Source: Trissonchulus latispiculum (taxonomy: Eukaryota > Nematoda > Enoplea > Enoplida > Ironidae). From it: DNA of 64,000 bases. The notes beneath the pieces are model-generated. The model did no database searches. It was not told the DNA's origin and was given only the letters and a program-made list of their open reading frames with translations. Made by a program: the position numbers and the translations under genes. The first letter of the stretch is position 1; the number at the start of each line of letters is the position of its first letter. Positions 22,585 to 33,438 of the stretch are shown in pieces. The stretch lies in NCBI GenBank assembly GCA_030248195.1, contig JASAND010004050.1:48501-112500 (forward strand). The letters are read 5' to 3'.

Positions 22585-23022
22585 CTAACGTGATCATGCT
22601 AAGGAAGGACGTCTACCGGCAATAAATTAACATGAACGTAATAGAAGTGCAAGAAATAAGTCACAGAGTTGCACGCTCCAATTTCCTAGTTGTGCCTAGG
22701 ATTCTGGGGAAAATTGAAACGATGTTAATTACTATCGCTTTTAGAATACATTCTCTTACTTACATTTGCGACAGTTGTTCAATGTTTGATAACAGGAACT
22801 AACGTGATAATGCTAAGGACGGGCGTCTACCGGCAATAAATTAACATAAACGTAATTTAAATCCAAGAAATAAGTAACAGTGGTGCACGTTCCAGTTTCC
22901 TAGTTGTGCCTAGATTTCAGGGGAAATGGAAAACGATGATAATTACTAGCGCATTTAGAATTCATATGAACGTATACAGCACATAAACATACTCTTGCTT
23001 ACATTTGCGACAGTTTACTCAG
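22585..23022. repeat. ~210-bp imperfect tandem duplication upstream of the GPCR
   Basis: Two head-to-tail copies (about 22585-22785 and 22798-23022) share AACGTGAT(C/A)ATGCTAAGG, CGTCTACCGGCAATAAATTA, TCCTAGTTGTGCCTAG and TTACATTTGCGACAGTT in the same order. Lies 130-570 bp upstream of the GPCR start codon, so it may include its promoter. Confidence 0.8.
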
Positions 23023-23787
23023 ATCTAAGCATTGTTATAATTTTTAAAACTCAATGCAGGTGTTTGTTTCACGAGATAAGCAACCAAATCAGCATTTTTA
23101 CAAATATGTACAATTGTAGGGATAGACCTGGCCTGGCACCACCCAACCGCATATTTATCAAGTAGGTTTACGTTTCCTATGAGCACAATGGCAAAATAAT
23201 GGACGACACCTGTGCAGGTTACCTGCTGGTACCGATCCCCAAAAACCGGAAGAATTGAAATCGCAACTTGTAGCAATTATAGAGCTGGAACTGTTACCTG
23301 CAAAACGGAACCGGTGATTTTTGGAACAGTACTTAAAAGCACACTTTCACAGTATTTTCAACAAATGTAATAAAATTGTGTAGCTTTAGCTTTTCAACAA
23401 AAATATTGAACCAATTGACGTAGATATTTTCCAAAACAATGGATGCAAAACTATGAAAGAGGCCAACGAAAGTTTAGAAAAATGAATTATTCAAACAGAA
23501 CAGCAACAAAAAGAACAACTATAAAAGGTTCAAATGACCCGGTGTCAGTACCCATTGTGTCTGCTCCAATGAATTGAACCGGAAACTATTGTATATGTTT
23601 AAATGAACTAACACTTCTGATGAAGTCTCAGTCTTGACGTGTCTTACTGGATCAGACTGAACCAATAAAGTTTAAGATTAACAGCAGAATACCAGAAGAC
23701 TAACTACTGGATCGAAAATCGGACTTCTTCTGCTATTCTGCAGCAATTCTTAAATTTTTTGGTGCAGTTCAGGGTTAGATTCTTAGG

Positions 23788-24065
23788 GTCGATTCACGAA
23801 AACTACTTAAACGGCTTAACTTAAACGAAGTGGTTTTTGTGAAACCAACTTCTACTTAAACGGCTTAAACGACTTAAACTACTTAACTTAAGTCATTTAA
23901 GTAGAACCCCTTTCACAAAAAACCAGCTACTTAAACTTTAAGTAAAGTGGCGTTTCACAAATACAGGTCTACTTTAACTTTCAGCGACTTAAACTTTAGG
24001 CCGTTTAAGTAGAACTGCTTTCATGAAAACTGCTTAGTTTAAGTAGTCCACTTAAATGCAGTTCA
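23788..24065. mobile_element. ACTTAAAC-repeat foldback/MITE relic
   Basis: Dense inverted and direct repeats of ACTTAAACGGCTTAA and their complements (GTTTAAGTAG), with TTTTGTGAAACCA / GGTTTTTTGTGAAAG inverted pairs. It looks like an element whose subterminal short repeats have expanded. Ends not precisely defined. Confidence 0.5.
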
Positions 24066-24674
24066 AAATCAGTCATTTTTAAGCTCCGTAGATTTACGGG
24101 GCTTAAACGACTTAAACGAAAATATGCCTATTAAGTGAACATTTTAAAAGTTTCATATCGTTCTTATATCGTTCGAAAGCTCTCAACGAGGACTTTAATT
24201 CTACAGTGTCACTGCAAGTGTAACTAGTTTTGAAAGTCCGTTGACACTTCAAAAATCTGTATTTTGTCAGATTTTAGCTTGTATATCAGCTTCTAAATGA
24301 AAATGAAGTCATCCTCCTGAACAAAGCAATGTTTGATTAGTTCAAGCATGTTGTCCCGATTGAGAACTTATTGTTTGTACACAACTGACAAGCTTTACTG
24401 CATAAAAGTTTTTGAGTTAATGGCAACACGTACTAGCTATAGCTCTGGCTGTAGCACGCAACAATTTTAGCATGTACTAAACATTTTCAAAGAATAGCAC
24501 TAACAACTACACATGGTTGATGTTGCTTATCGCGGTGATTCCTTTCTACGACATCAACTTTGAATGATTACTATTCACTCAAACTTTGGAACGAAAAAGC
24601 CATCTTAATACATCAAAATGTGACTGAACATTTTTCTTTTTAAGCATACAATGAAACTAATAGTGGTTGTCTAT

Positions 24675-25097
24675 AGCCCGGTTCATACCTATTTTCCGGT
24701 TGTCCGTTTGTCCATTTGTCTGTTTGTCCGAATTTCTGTTTCTCCGTTTGTCCGTTTCGCTGTACACACAGGTCAGTTCATACCTACCTTTCCGTTTGTC
24801 CGTTTCCGTTTGTCCGTTTGTCCGTTTGTCTGGTTTGCTTTTATGAGTTGATTCATACTTGTTGCTTACGGACAACCGGAAAAGTAGAGCAGTGTTGAAG
24901 TGTAAACGGACAGCCCTTACGGACAAACAGACAAACGGACAAACGGAAAACTATGAATCAACAACTCAAACGGACAAACGGACAAGCGGACAAACGGACA
25001 AACGGAAAAACGGAAAGGTATGAACCAGTTTGTAAGCGGACAAGCGGACAAACGGACAACCAGAAACGGAAAAACGGACAGAGGTATGAACCGGGCT
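24675..25097. mobile_element. 423-bp MITE with AGCCCGGTTCATACCT ends and TCCGTTTG arrays
   Basis: 16-bp perfect TIR (24675-24690 against 25082-25097). The interior is two opposed arrays of TCCGTTTGTCCGTTTG and CAAACGGACAAACGG, so the element can fold almost end to end. The TIR start is shared with the element at 9927-11043. No coding capacity. Short ORFs here are translations of the array. Confidence 0.85.
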
Positions 25098-25187
25098 CAT
25101 AATTAAATTAATGAATTTCAGAAGAAGTGCAGTTTATGAGAATTTTTTACAGACTGAAGTAAGTTTTTCACAGACATCTTTTATACC

Positions 25188-26035
25188 GTGTCCTGTACTT
25201 ATGCCTATTTAACTTCTGCCTACACTGTGATAAAACTCAAGACTGTACTTATGCCTACACTAATCCTCCAAAACTCAAGACTGTACTTATGCCTACATAT
25301 TAGTCTGGAAAAAGTGAAAACTGTACTTCTGCCTACAAATACCGTAATCCTGCCTGTTAGATATTAAATTATGTTAAATTGTCAACAATTTAATCAACAG
25401 GCCATAACTACTGCTACACTGCTTACATAACTCAATACTCATTGAATACTCATTAACTGCTGCGACTACAACGCACACTACCAGAATAAACAGAAATTGT
25501 AGAGAAATAAATAGAGAAATAAACAAAAAATAAACAAACAAACAAAAAGCTTAAAAAAGCCCATGGAGTTAATTTTAACTCTGACATTTTTAACCCTTTT
25601 TAACCCGTCAGTTTTTAACCCAGCAGGGTTAAACTGATTAAAACACGCAGAGTTAAAATTAACTCCAAGGTTTCATGAAAAGAGTTAATTTTAACTCAAC
25701 TCTACTCTACTCTACTCAACTCTACTCTACTCAACTCTTCTCTACCCTACTCTTTCTTAAAAGGCCGTATGCCACCGTGATTCCTTGAGTTTTAATACTT
25801 AAATTTTCTTGTTACTTTGACAGAAATCTTCATTCTTTTGTTTGTAAAAGGTCTAAGTATTACGGTAGGCATTTGTAGGCAGAAGGACAGTTCTGATTAG
25901 TAAAGGTCAAATTGTAGGCACAAGTTAAATTTGTAGTTTTGATTTGTAGGCAGAAGGACAGTTTGGAGTTTTGTTATCGCAAAGCGGTAACTTCAAACAG
26001 TAGGCAGAAGTTAAATAGGCATAAGTACAGTAAAG
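25188..26035. mobile_element. ~850-bp TIR element with CTGTACTTATGCCTA ends
   Basis: ~31-bp inverted termini (CTGTACTTATGCCTATTTAA... at 25193 against 26000-26030) with internal repeats of TACTT(A/C)TGCCTAC. Flanked by a perfect direct repeat CTTTTATACC (25178-25187 and 26036-26045), a 9-10 bp TSD as in Mutator-like or foldback elements. Contains a nested hairpin and microsatellite. No transposase. Confidence 0.8.
25565..25752. repeat. nested hairpin plus CTCTA/CTCAA microsatellite
   Basis: GGAGTTAATTTTAACTCTG and its inverse CAGAGTTAAAATTAACTCC enclose TTTTTAACCC repeats; after it comes an array of ACTCTACTCTACTCAACTCT. Located inside the 25188-26035 element. Confidence 0.7.
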
Positions 26036-26045
26036 CTTTTATACC

Positions 26046-27255
26046 ATACGATACCTTTGTCAAATAGCTGGGGGTTCCTTTTTAGTTTATTGTGAAGTTG
26101 CTTTTCGTAATAGAGAAATTAACTAAATGTGTGCGAACCCGGATATTGCTGGATAACCTGCATAGTGGAAATTTCTCAAGTTTGACAAGCTATCGTGCCG
26201 TGCCGACAAGCCGTGAGGGCGACTCATGGATAATTTGATTTCTGCAAGTCTCGGGTTTTTGATGGCGTAATACGAATAATTCATGTAAACGCTTGTCTGC
26301 TCACTATATAAACAAGATCATCCCTAAAAGGGGTATTATTCCGCTGTTGAGCTAGTGAGTGGATCATAGACAAAAGATTTCTAGATACAGATTTTTCAAT
26401 CTACATATTTAGTCCGCCATCTAGTCTCAAGAAACTATTAATTTGAGACAGATTCCTCAGACGGTAGGTCTTTAAACTTTGGTCCACAAGAGAAAATAAA
26501 CACTTTTGTTTTGAGACGTCCTAAGGTTTAATGTTGTTAAGATTTTGAGTAAAGTTCACAGTCCCAGTTCTATAATAGCTGAACTAAAGCTCAGGATCTT
26601 CTTATAAGATCCAATACCTGATCTAAAGAGAAATACATGTCTTTATATCTTCTTTCTGAGACAACCTTCTTTATAAATTAAAAATTCTTCTCCAACTGCG
26701 ACTCGATCTCGGGTTATTGCGGTGCTAGGCGAAAGTCTTAACCACTACATCTCTTCTACTGGTGGTGTAAAGGCTGCTCACGTCACTCGCAATACCGGGT
26801 TTTCATAAAACTAAATTCGAAACTAAATTGGATCAAGATCAGCTGCTTATTAACTAACTAATCTTTATTTACGAGTGTGTAATCAGTATATATTAGTCGT
26901 TTGCTAATCTCAATGTCATTTATGCGATTCTGCCAATTATTATTGAATTTTGTCTGCAAACATTTACTAATCGATAAATGGTCGCGGTGTATTTGACTTA
27001 CAAATAACGCCAGGGCGTATTGCTTAATTTCAGAAGATTTATACCACGAAACTTAGTGAAACTTCAAGAACAGATTTCGATACAATTTTTCCAAAAGCTG
27101 ACACCATTGCTTTTATTGTTCTGGTTGACTTTAAAAAATACAAATACTAGCCCATGTGTTAAAGATAGAAGAGACATTCGAGAATTTCAACAACGTACAT
27201 GCATTACATACAATGAAACCGGGGAATATATTCCGCTCCAGCGAAATAAAAATAC
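26046..27255. other. gene-free stretch
   Basis: AT-rich, with a tRNA-like remnant on the minus strand at about 26690-26775 (A-box TGTAGTGGTTAAGAC, weak B-box GATCGAGTC). Otherwise nothing recognised; the 79-codon frame at 27020-27259 shows no known motif. Confidence 0.4.
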
Positions 27256-27420
27256 ATAGTTCGGTTTAGGTAATTTCTTACAAAACCGGCAATAAAGCAT
27301 CCTTGCCACGAAAATTCTGAGAATTTCATCCTTGCCACGAAAATTCAGAGAATTTCATCATTTCTTAGAAATGCCTTACGTTGTTGCTGCATTTATGAGG
27401 GATTGTCTAAACCGAACTAT
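27256..27420. mobile_element. 165-bp MITE with ATAGTTCGGTTTAG ends
   Basis: 14-bp perfect TIR (27256-27269 against 27407-27420). The interior has a tandem pair of CATCCTTGCCACGAAAATTC. The TA at each outer edge would fit a Tc1/mariner-type TA target, but this is inference. Confidence 0.75.
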
Positions 27421-27589
27421 ATAATTTTTATATCGTTAAAAAGATCTCGTTCTACGCAACATAATGATATAAAAAAATTATTGCTGTACGATTTTCCTAG
27501 CTCAAGTTATAGTATTTAATTTGTCGAAAACGCCCGTTTTTGAAAATGTTCGCGTTGTAAGTTTGCTCGCTGAGAAGCTCCCCCCAAAA

Positions 27590-28100
27590 TTTTGGCCTTA
27601 ATGTTTCGAGCATCTTGCAAGCTTATTCTATTGGGAAGAGCTGACTGTCTTACTCTTGGTATTACATATAAACTCTTGGTTAGACTCACTTAACAATGTA
27701 GAAGCTCAATTCAAGGTCAAGTGGAACTCTGGCTTTTTTAGGTCCCCCACACCAGCAGAAATGCTGCCATAATAAAAAATAAATTTAATGTTACGTAGTG
27801 ATGCATAATACTTGATAGTTTCCTTGTATTAACGGTTAGCATTTTTAACCAATCAGACGAATGTGTGTGTATATAATTTTAAATAAACACGTCTTGTCAA
27901 TATAATTGTTGTCTAATTTTATTTTTAATAACTTTAAAAACAATTCTTCTTAAAAACAACCAAAACTTTATTCAAGGAAAATGGTTTATATGTTTACAGT
28001 CTGCAGTCAAAAAGAGTACAAAGTTTTTAGTCTACTACAAAAAGCCAGGGTGCCAGTTGACATTGAATTGACTTTGTCTGTTGTTAAGTGAGTCTAACTT
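27590..28100. repeat. eroded CAAGAG-family end and an enclosing inverted repeat
   Basis: TTTTGGCCTTAATGT, CGAGCATCTTGCAAGC and ...TACTCTTGGT at 27590-27680 match the right end of the 3734-4325 family. GGTTAGACTCACTTAACAA near 27679 is inverted as TTGTTAAGTGAGTCTAAC at about 28081, bounding ~400 bp of non-coding DNA. Confidence 0.6.
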
Positions 28101-28186
28101 AACTCAGGCAGGGAGCCATTTAACGCTGGGAGGAAAGTCATTAAGGATTAATTTTTGTTGGGTGCCCACGAGAGGCACAGAAGCGC

Positions 28187-28885
28187 GGCCCATGTCAAGA
28201 TAAAAGTCACTTTTTGTTGCGTTCTGATCTACCACTTGATTTTTTTGAAGCTTTTATTTTCATGGAGGTTCTTGGGGTTCTGGGGGTTCTTAATTTTTTG
28301 TAGAGATTCGATCTATAACTATGTTTAGTTTCATTTTTTGATGGGGGTTCTGGGGGTTCTTGGGGGTTCTTAACTTTTCGAAGAGATTTGATCCGTGACT
28401 ACATATATTTAGTTTCAAATTTTTGATGGGGGTTCTTGGGGTTCTGGGGGTTCTGAAATTTTTTTCAGGAGATTTGATTTTCCACTGCCTAGTTTTAAGT
28501 GTTTGCTGGAAGTTCAGAGGGTTCTGGAGTCCGGGTGTACCGAAAAGTGCGCGCGTTGTCTTGGCTTAAATTAAGGACTAACTTGTTGTTCTTGTCGTCA
28601 GCTTTCGATTGATACCCATATTGTGGATATTGGATGTTTCATACACAGAATTTTCAGTCTAAGTTCATGAGAAAAGCCAGGAGGACCCCCCCCCGTACAC
28701 CCCGGTTATATGCTACAAATTTGATGACTGAGATACATATATACATATTATAAACGTATCATGTCTGGTGAAGTACCTGCTGAGGGAAAGGATCCGCAAC
28801 GCAGTCACGTATAAATCAAAGTCCTGGATGCAAACGCATGAAAAAATTTGAGAACCTCCTTTTTTTCTGACGGGGGTTCTAACTT
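28187..28885. mobile_element. second copy of the 591-1287 MITE, opposite orientation, one end lost
   Basis: Begins with the same GGCCCATGTCAAGATAAAAG TIR and follows the 591-1287 element in reverse for ~700 bp, including three units rich in GGGGGTTCTTGGGG. It stops at GTTCTAACTT, so the second TIR is missing. No TSD. Confidence 0.85.
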
Positions 28886-29589
28886 AGCGAGGCAAAGATC
28901 AAAGCATTTTGAAAATCGAAGAATTGACTAACTATTGCAATTCTCGACGAATTTAGCTGATATTTGACATACAATGATTACGGCATGGGATAATTTTCTA
29001 CCAAACGGCTAGCCCCTGGCATCTAGTGATTTTTCAAAACCTAAAAATCGACTTCTTTTGATGAATTTTTTTAGAATTTCTTTTTCAACTAAAGGAATGC
29101 TCAAGCAATGTCGGTTCAGAAAATATATACATTGCTTTGCTGGCAGCAGCAGCAAAAAGTAAAACATTTTGTTAAGCTTTTGCTGTCAGAATTGGCTTCC
29201 AGCCAAAAACGGCAAATTTTCAAAACCATCGATTTAATGGAAAAATGTACTCAATCCATAGGTCGCATTCTAAACAACTTTTCTAACTGCACCAAGTCAC
29301 AATATTGCTTGTACCATGAGATAAATTCCATCAAAGTTTAGCCACAAGCTTTTGAGCAGTTTTCTTTCACTACTAGCCACATAATATAGCAGTCATAAAA
29401 AATTCATTACAAAGCCTAAACCTGCCACACCTAGCACATGCTTCACCATATATCCTGAATATATTCTGTAAAAAATTCAGAAGACTTGGAGCATTTTGAA
29501 GGATTAGGCTCAAACGACGACGGATCACCTAGTGAAAAATTTACAATTTTCAAGATTTGCGGCTACAGTAGTCCCGAACGAGAAGCTAC
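28886..29589. other. gene-free stretch
   Basis: AT-rich; one 77-codon frame at 29108-29341 without recognised motif. Nothing supported. Confidence 0.4.
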
Positions 29590-29855
29590 TGGGCGCGGGT
29601 TCTAGGGGGTTTTTGGGGGTGCCAGGAATTCAAATCCGGGCTCCGTTTTTGCGCCCGGTCTCCCCGTAATGCTGTGGCGCCCTACCGCTGTCGTGGTTCC
29701 AACCTCGTGGGAAAATTTTTATTCCGACGCTCTCCACCCTCGAAAATGGGTTCTAAGGGGGTTTTGGGGGCCAGGTATTCAAATCCGGGCTCCGTTCTAC
29801 CGTCCGACCTTTCCATAATGCTGCTTATGTCGTCTTTGTATTATAGATAGATATA

Positions 29856-30098
29856 ATGGATGGTGGTGGCGGCAGAAACCTTCGAGCGAGAGGTCAATTT
29901 CGGGGCCGTCGAGGCAGACCGCGCGGTCGCTATGCAGCCGGTCCTGGCCGGCCAATTATTACGAGGGATCACTGTAAAGCTGGAAGTGTTGGGGCAACCA
30001 AACTTTACGGGTGGAAACTGTGCGCGTATGGAAACGACGAACCTGGAGGAGACTTATGTTCCAGTCGACCTGGGCAGATCTCGCCAAGAACTAAATAA
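29856..30098 (+). CDS. small Arg/Gly-rich ORF inside the inverted-repeat pair, unrecognised
   Basis: 80 codons starting MDGGGGRNLRARGQFRGRRG; the basic RG-rich N-terminus would suit an RNA- or DNA-binding tail, such as the first exon of an element-encoded protein. An overlapping 84-codon frame starts at 29860, so the coding frame is not certain. No catalytic motif and no paralogue in this window. It lies just inside the left arm of the 29590-31560 repeat. It may equally be chance coding in GC-rich DNA. Confidence 0.25.
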   Translation: MDGGGGRNLRARGQFRGRRGRPRGRYAAGPGRPIITRDHCKAGSVGATKLYGWKLCAYGNDEPGGDLCSSRPGQISPRTK

Positions 30099-30114
30099 GC
30101 CTAACGAATTGTAA

Positions 30115-31234
30115 ATGGAACTGACTAAAAGGACAAAAGTCTGCCTAACTACTGAACTACTAAGGAAACTTTGATTAAATTACATACACGCTCAGTGAAT
30201 AATTAGCCTACCTAGACTTGGAAAAGTACTCAGAGTCCTACCTACCGACTATACGAGTCTAATAAAAACCTAACTAAAACACCCTAAATGGCTCAGCTAC
30301 TGAGACCACATTTAATAGAATTAAAAACAAAGGGGAGCGACTCCCGAAAGTTATACAGCACAGTGAATTTTGACATTTAAGCATTCATCAATGAAAATAC
30401 AAAAACAGAGACAATTCAAATCAAATAAACACTCCAGAAAATTGACTACACCTAATAGGGCATGAACAAAATTTCGGCACAATTTACAAAGCAGTTTACA
30501 TAAACAAATCAAACCTCCCCGATTGTTTAAAACCTTCAGAGGCTATTACCTAAGAAAAACTTTCTTAAGCCGTCGCGGCTAAACTAACTTATTTGAAATA
30601 AACTAATAAAACTTTCTTTCTAAAATATACAACCATAATTTAGAAATCAATTAAAAAGGGAATAGAAACTCAATAAAGCACCACTAATTAATTTAGGTCG
30701 ACCCACGAGGTCGCCTCGGAGCCTGTGATAGAAAGTAAAAACAAACTAATGACTTACGTTACCAAGAAGGTCCAACAGGAAAGGCAAAGAAAATACACTT
30801 AATACTGAGGCCACGGAGCTATACACGGCCGCACGCGAGAAAGACAAAAGTTAAGACTGACTAGTTTTAAAGGAGACGTCTGAGTGGGATGCCTAGTGGA
30901 TTTTGATTGGCTGAATTTGAGACCCTCTTGCAGACCCGACTATGCGCTTCCACAAGTCTAGCTCAGCAGCGCCACCTAGTCGCTAAGTGGGCTGAATAAA
31001 ACACGCGCATTTTAACATAGAAAAACAAACACTTTCAAGCTAATTTCACCCTAAATTTACACACCATATATTTCTTATCAAAAATACCACTCTTACTAAA
31101 ATTTCACCTTAGAATAAACCCACTAAAAATACACACTCAACACACATCAAACCTCACACATTACATCACATCGTGGACCCTGCGACTGTTTTAGGCCCAG
31201 CGTCCCAGCGACTACATGAATTTGAAACGTCTAC
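30115..31234. other. AT-rich interior of the inverted-repeat pair
   Basis: No open frame over ~60 codons and no recognisable domain; contains many short AACTA/CTAAA tracts. Could be UTR or decayed element interior. Confidence 0.4.
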
Positions 31235-31560
31235 ATCTCACGGTTAAGACGACAGCGGTAGGGCGCCACAGCATTACGGGGAGACCGGGCGCAAAAACGG
31301 AGTCCGGAGTTGAATTCCTGGCCCCCAAAAACCCCCTAGAACCCAGTTTCGAGGGTGGGGAGCGTCGGAATAAAAATTTTCCCACGGGGTCGAAACCATG
31401 GCGGCGGTAGGGCGCCACAGCATAATGGGGAGGTCGGGCAGAAAAACGGAGCCCGGATTTGAATTCCTGGCCCCCAAAACCCCCTGGAACCCATTTTCAC
31501 GGTTGGGGACCGTCGGAATAAAAATTTTCCCACGAGCTCACCTCCCAAAAACCGGGTTCG

Positions 31561-33313
31561 GCGCCCTACAGATCGCGGTTCAGCAGCTGCATTAAGTCTG
31601 GTATTTTTCCCGAAACCGCCACCCCGTAGGTGAATTTTCGCCAAATTTTATCGACGATTTTATATAGAAAACCTTTTTGACCCCTAAAGTAAATGGTTAC
31701 CCTAGTTTGCGGGGGTGGGTAGGCCGTTAGCGAGCAGAGCATAGTTTTTGTTCTGATAACATAGAGTGTGCCTAATGACACACTCTTATGCACTATTGAT
31801 GTTATCTACTTGCATGTAAAAAAACTAGCGTTTTCCGAAATATCTTCTACCATAAACACGTGGTAACATTAATTTTCAGAACACCTTTTACATTAATAAA
31901 GTGAAGTAATGGGCTGACAGGCGGATCCACGAAGGATTCAAGACATTAATTTAAAAAATTAAAAACTCGTGTCTTAAGCTCACTAAGGTAGAAGTCATGG
32001 TCGGAAACAGGAGAGAGCCAACAGGCACTGTTAGCTTTCTTGCCATTAGAGAACTACTTTCTGGACTCTAGAGCTCCTACCAGGCGTTTTTCATTATTTC
32101 TTTATGACTAATTTTCAGAGTTCCCTTTCCAGACAGTCTTTCAGTCGAGTTTTAGATAACTAAGCATTTAATAAAGCTGCACTTAAGATATGGGTACGAA
32201 ATAATTTTACTAAAAGCAGTAACACTGCAGACGACAGCTTTACTTGAAATTACTGATTGAGTCAGTGTTCATTAATTTGCTTCCCAAGGAAATGTGTTCT
32301 TTGTTTCTGAAGCTAACTATCGCTGTGACAGATATATTTAAAAACTATGAGGGCCTCTGTAAGTTAACCCAATGCTTTTCATGTAATGAATGCTGGCTCA
32401 TAATGAATGTTATGCACTTTTAGAAAATAGAAAGGAAGGATTTCCCCATGGGAATTGCTCATAGCGTCATTTAATTAACGAATATTTATAGATATCAAAT
32501 TGATTTTAACTTAACAGGTATGAAATTCGTACCAGCATGCGCATTATTGGTGTGACAGTATTCAAAGCTAAATCTAAAGTACAGAAGTTTGCATCCTCTG
32601 TTGGTCGCGTTAGTTAATTGAGTTTGCACTAACCATCCGCGATGCTATACTCTCAACTTAGCTAAGTTCTACCTAACAATTGCAAACTAGATTTTTGCAA
32701 ACATTTTGTAATATTTAAACCAAAGTATTCAGTCTGTTCAGGGTTTGGATTAATTTTCTGGTCGATAAATGGGATGCCCAATGTCCAAGATGCAAATATT
32801 GCATTGTTTAGAAATATGAAACGTTTTCATTGCATTGCTAAATACAAGTTTTTCTACTGCCGTAATTTTGATCAAACTTCTAAATTGCGGATACTTAACA
32901 AACTCCTCCGATGTCAAAAACGTCTATTTCCAACTAAATTCACTACTTTGACTACAAAATGAGCCAGGGCCGAGTGGGTCCTGAAGAACTAAAACTACGA
33001 TAGCAAACGTTGTGACTTTAACATAGTCATGTGCAGGTAGACATAGTGGTTTCCTGTCACTACAAGTGGGATTTGGGAAGACTCGGCTCTGAAGTATGGT
33101 GCTCACGTCACAGTTTGTGCTAAAAACACTATTAAATTGTAACCTAAATTCTCTGTGAACAGAGGTCAGGGGTGGTCACGTAGAAGGACGGCTTTCTGGT
33201 GCTTAAACCCGGCCTGCGCCAAACTAATTAATTTATAGCACCAAGCAAACACCATTTAATTGAAGTGTGTAGCTTCAACCCTAATCAGAAAAAAATTATT
33301 TTCCTGTCTCTTC
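31561..33313. other. gene-free stretch with one interspersed repeat
   Basis: At about 31910-32060 the repeat seen at 1838 and 5295 recurs in reverse (CAGGCGGATCCACGAAGGAT ... AACAGGAGAGAGCC). Otherwise AT-rich with no supported gene. Confidence 0.5.
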
Positions 33314-33438
33314 ATTAGGGCAACAACTTCAAGTCAAATGTTTACACAACACATAAACACTTACATTCCACGTACGTAAGGCTTACTCAGTGCTTAGGTT
33401 AATGCTTACACAGTGCTTACATTTAGGCTTATTAATAT

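Larger units (their letters stand above)
29590..31560. repeat. GC-rich inverted repeat pair enclosing ~1.4 kb
   Basis: The left arm (about 29590-29830) holds ~1.5 tandem units of ~170 bp; the right arm (about 31235-31560) holds two units in reverse complement. Shared blocks: GGTTCTAGGGGGTTTTTGGG, TTCAAATCCGGGCTCCG, AATGCTGTGGCGCCCTACCG and GTGGGAAAATTTTTATTCCG. The composition contrasts sharply with the AT-rich interior. It looks like the terminal repeats of a DNA element; no TSD could be fixed. Confidence 0.7.

Noticed and set aside
23614..23660. Second hammerhead (CTGATGAAGTCTCAG)
   Set aside because: No GAAA partner after a stem II and no cleavage triplet with stem III.
24651..24926. Overlapping frames rich in SVCPFV / DKRTNGQT
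   Set aside because: Direct translations of the TCCGTTTG arrays.
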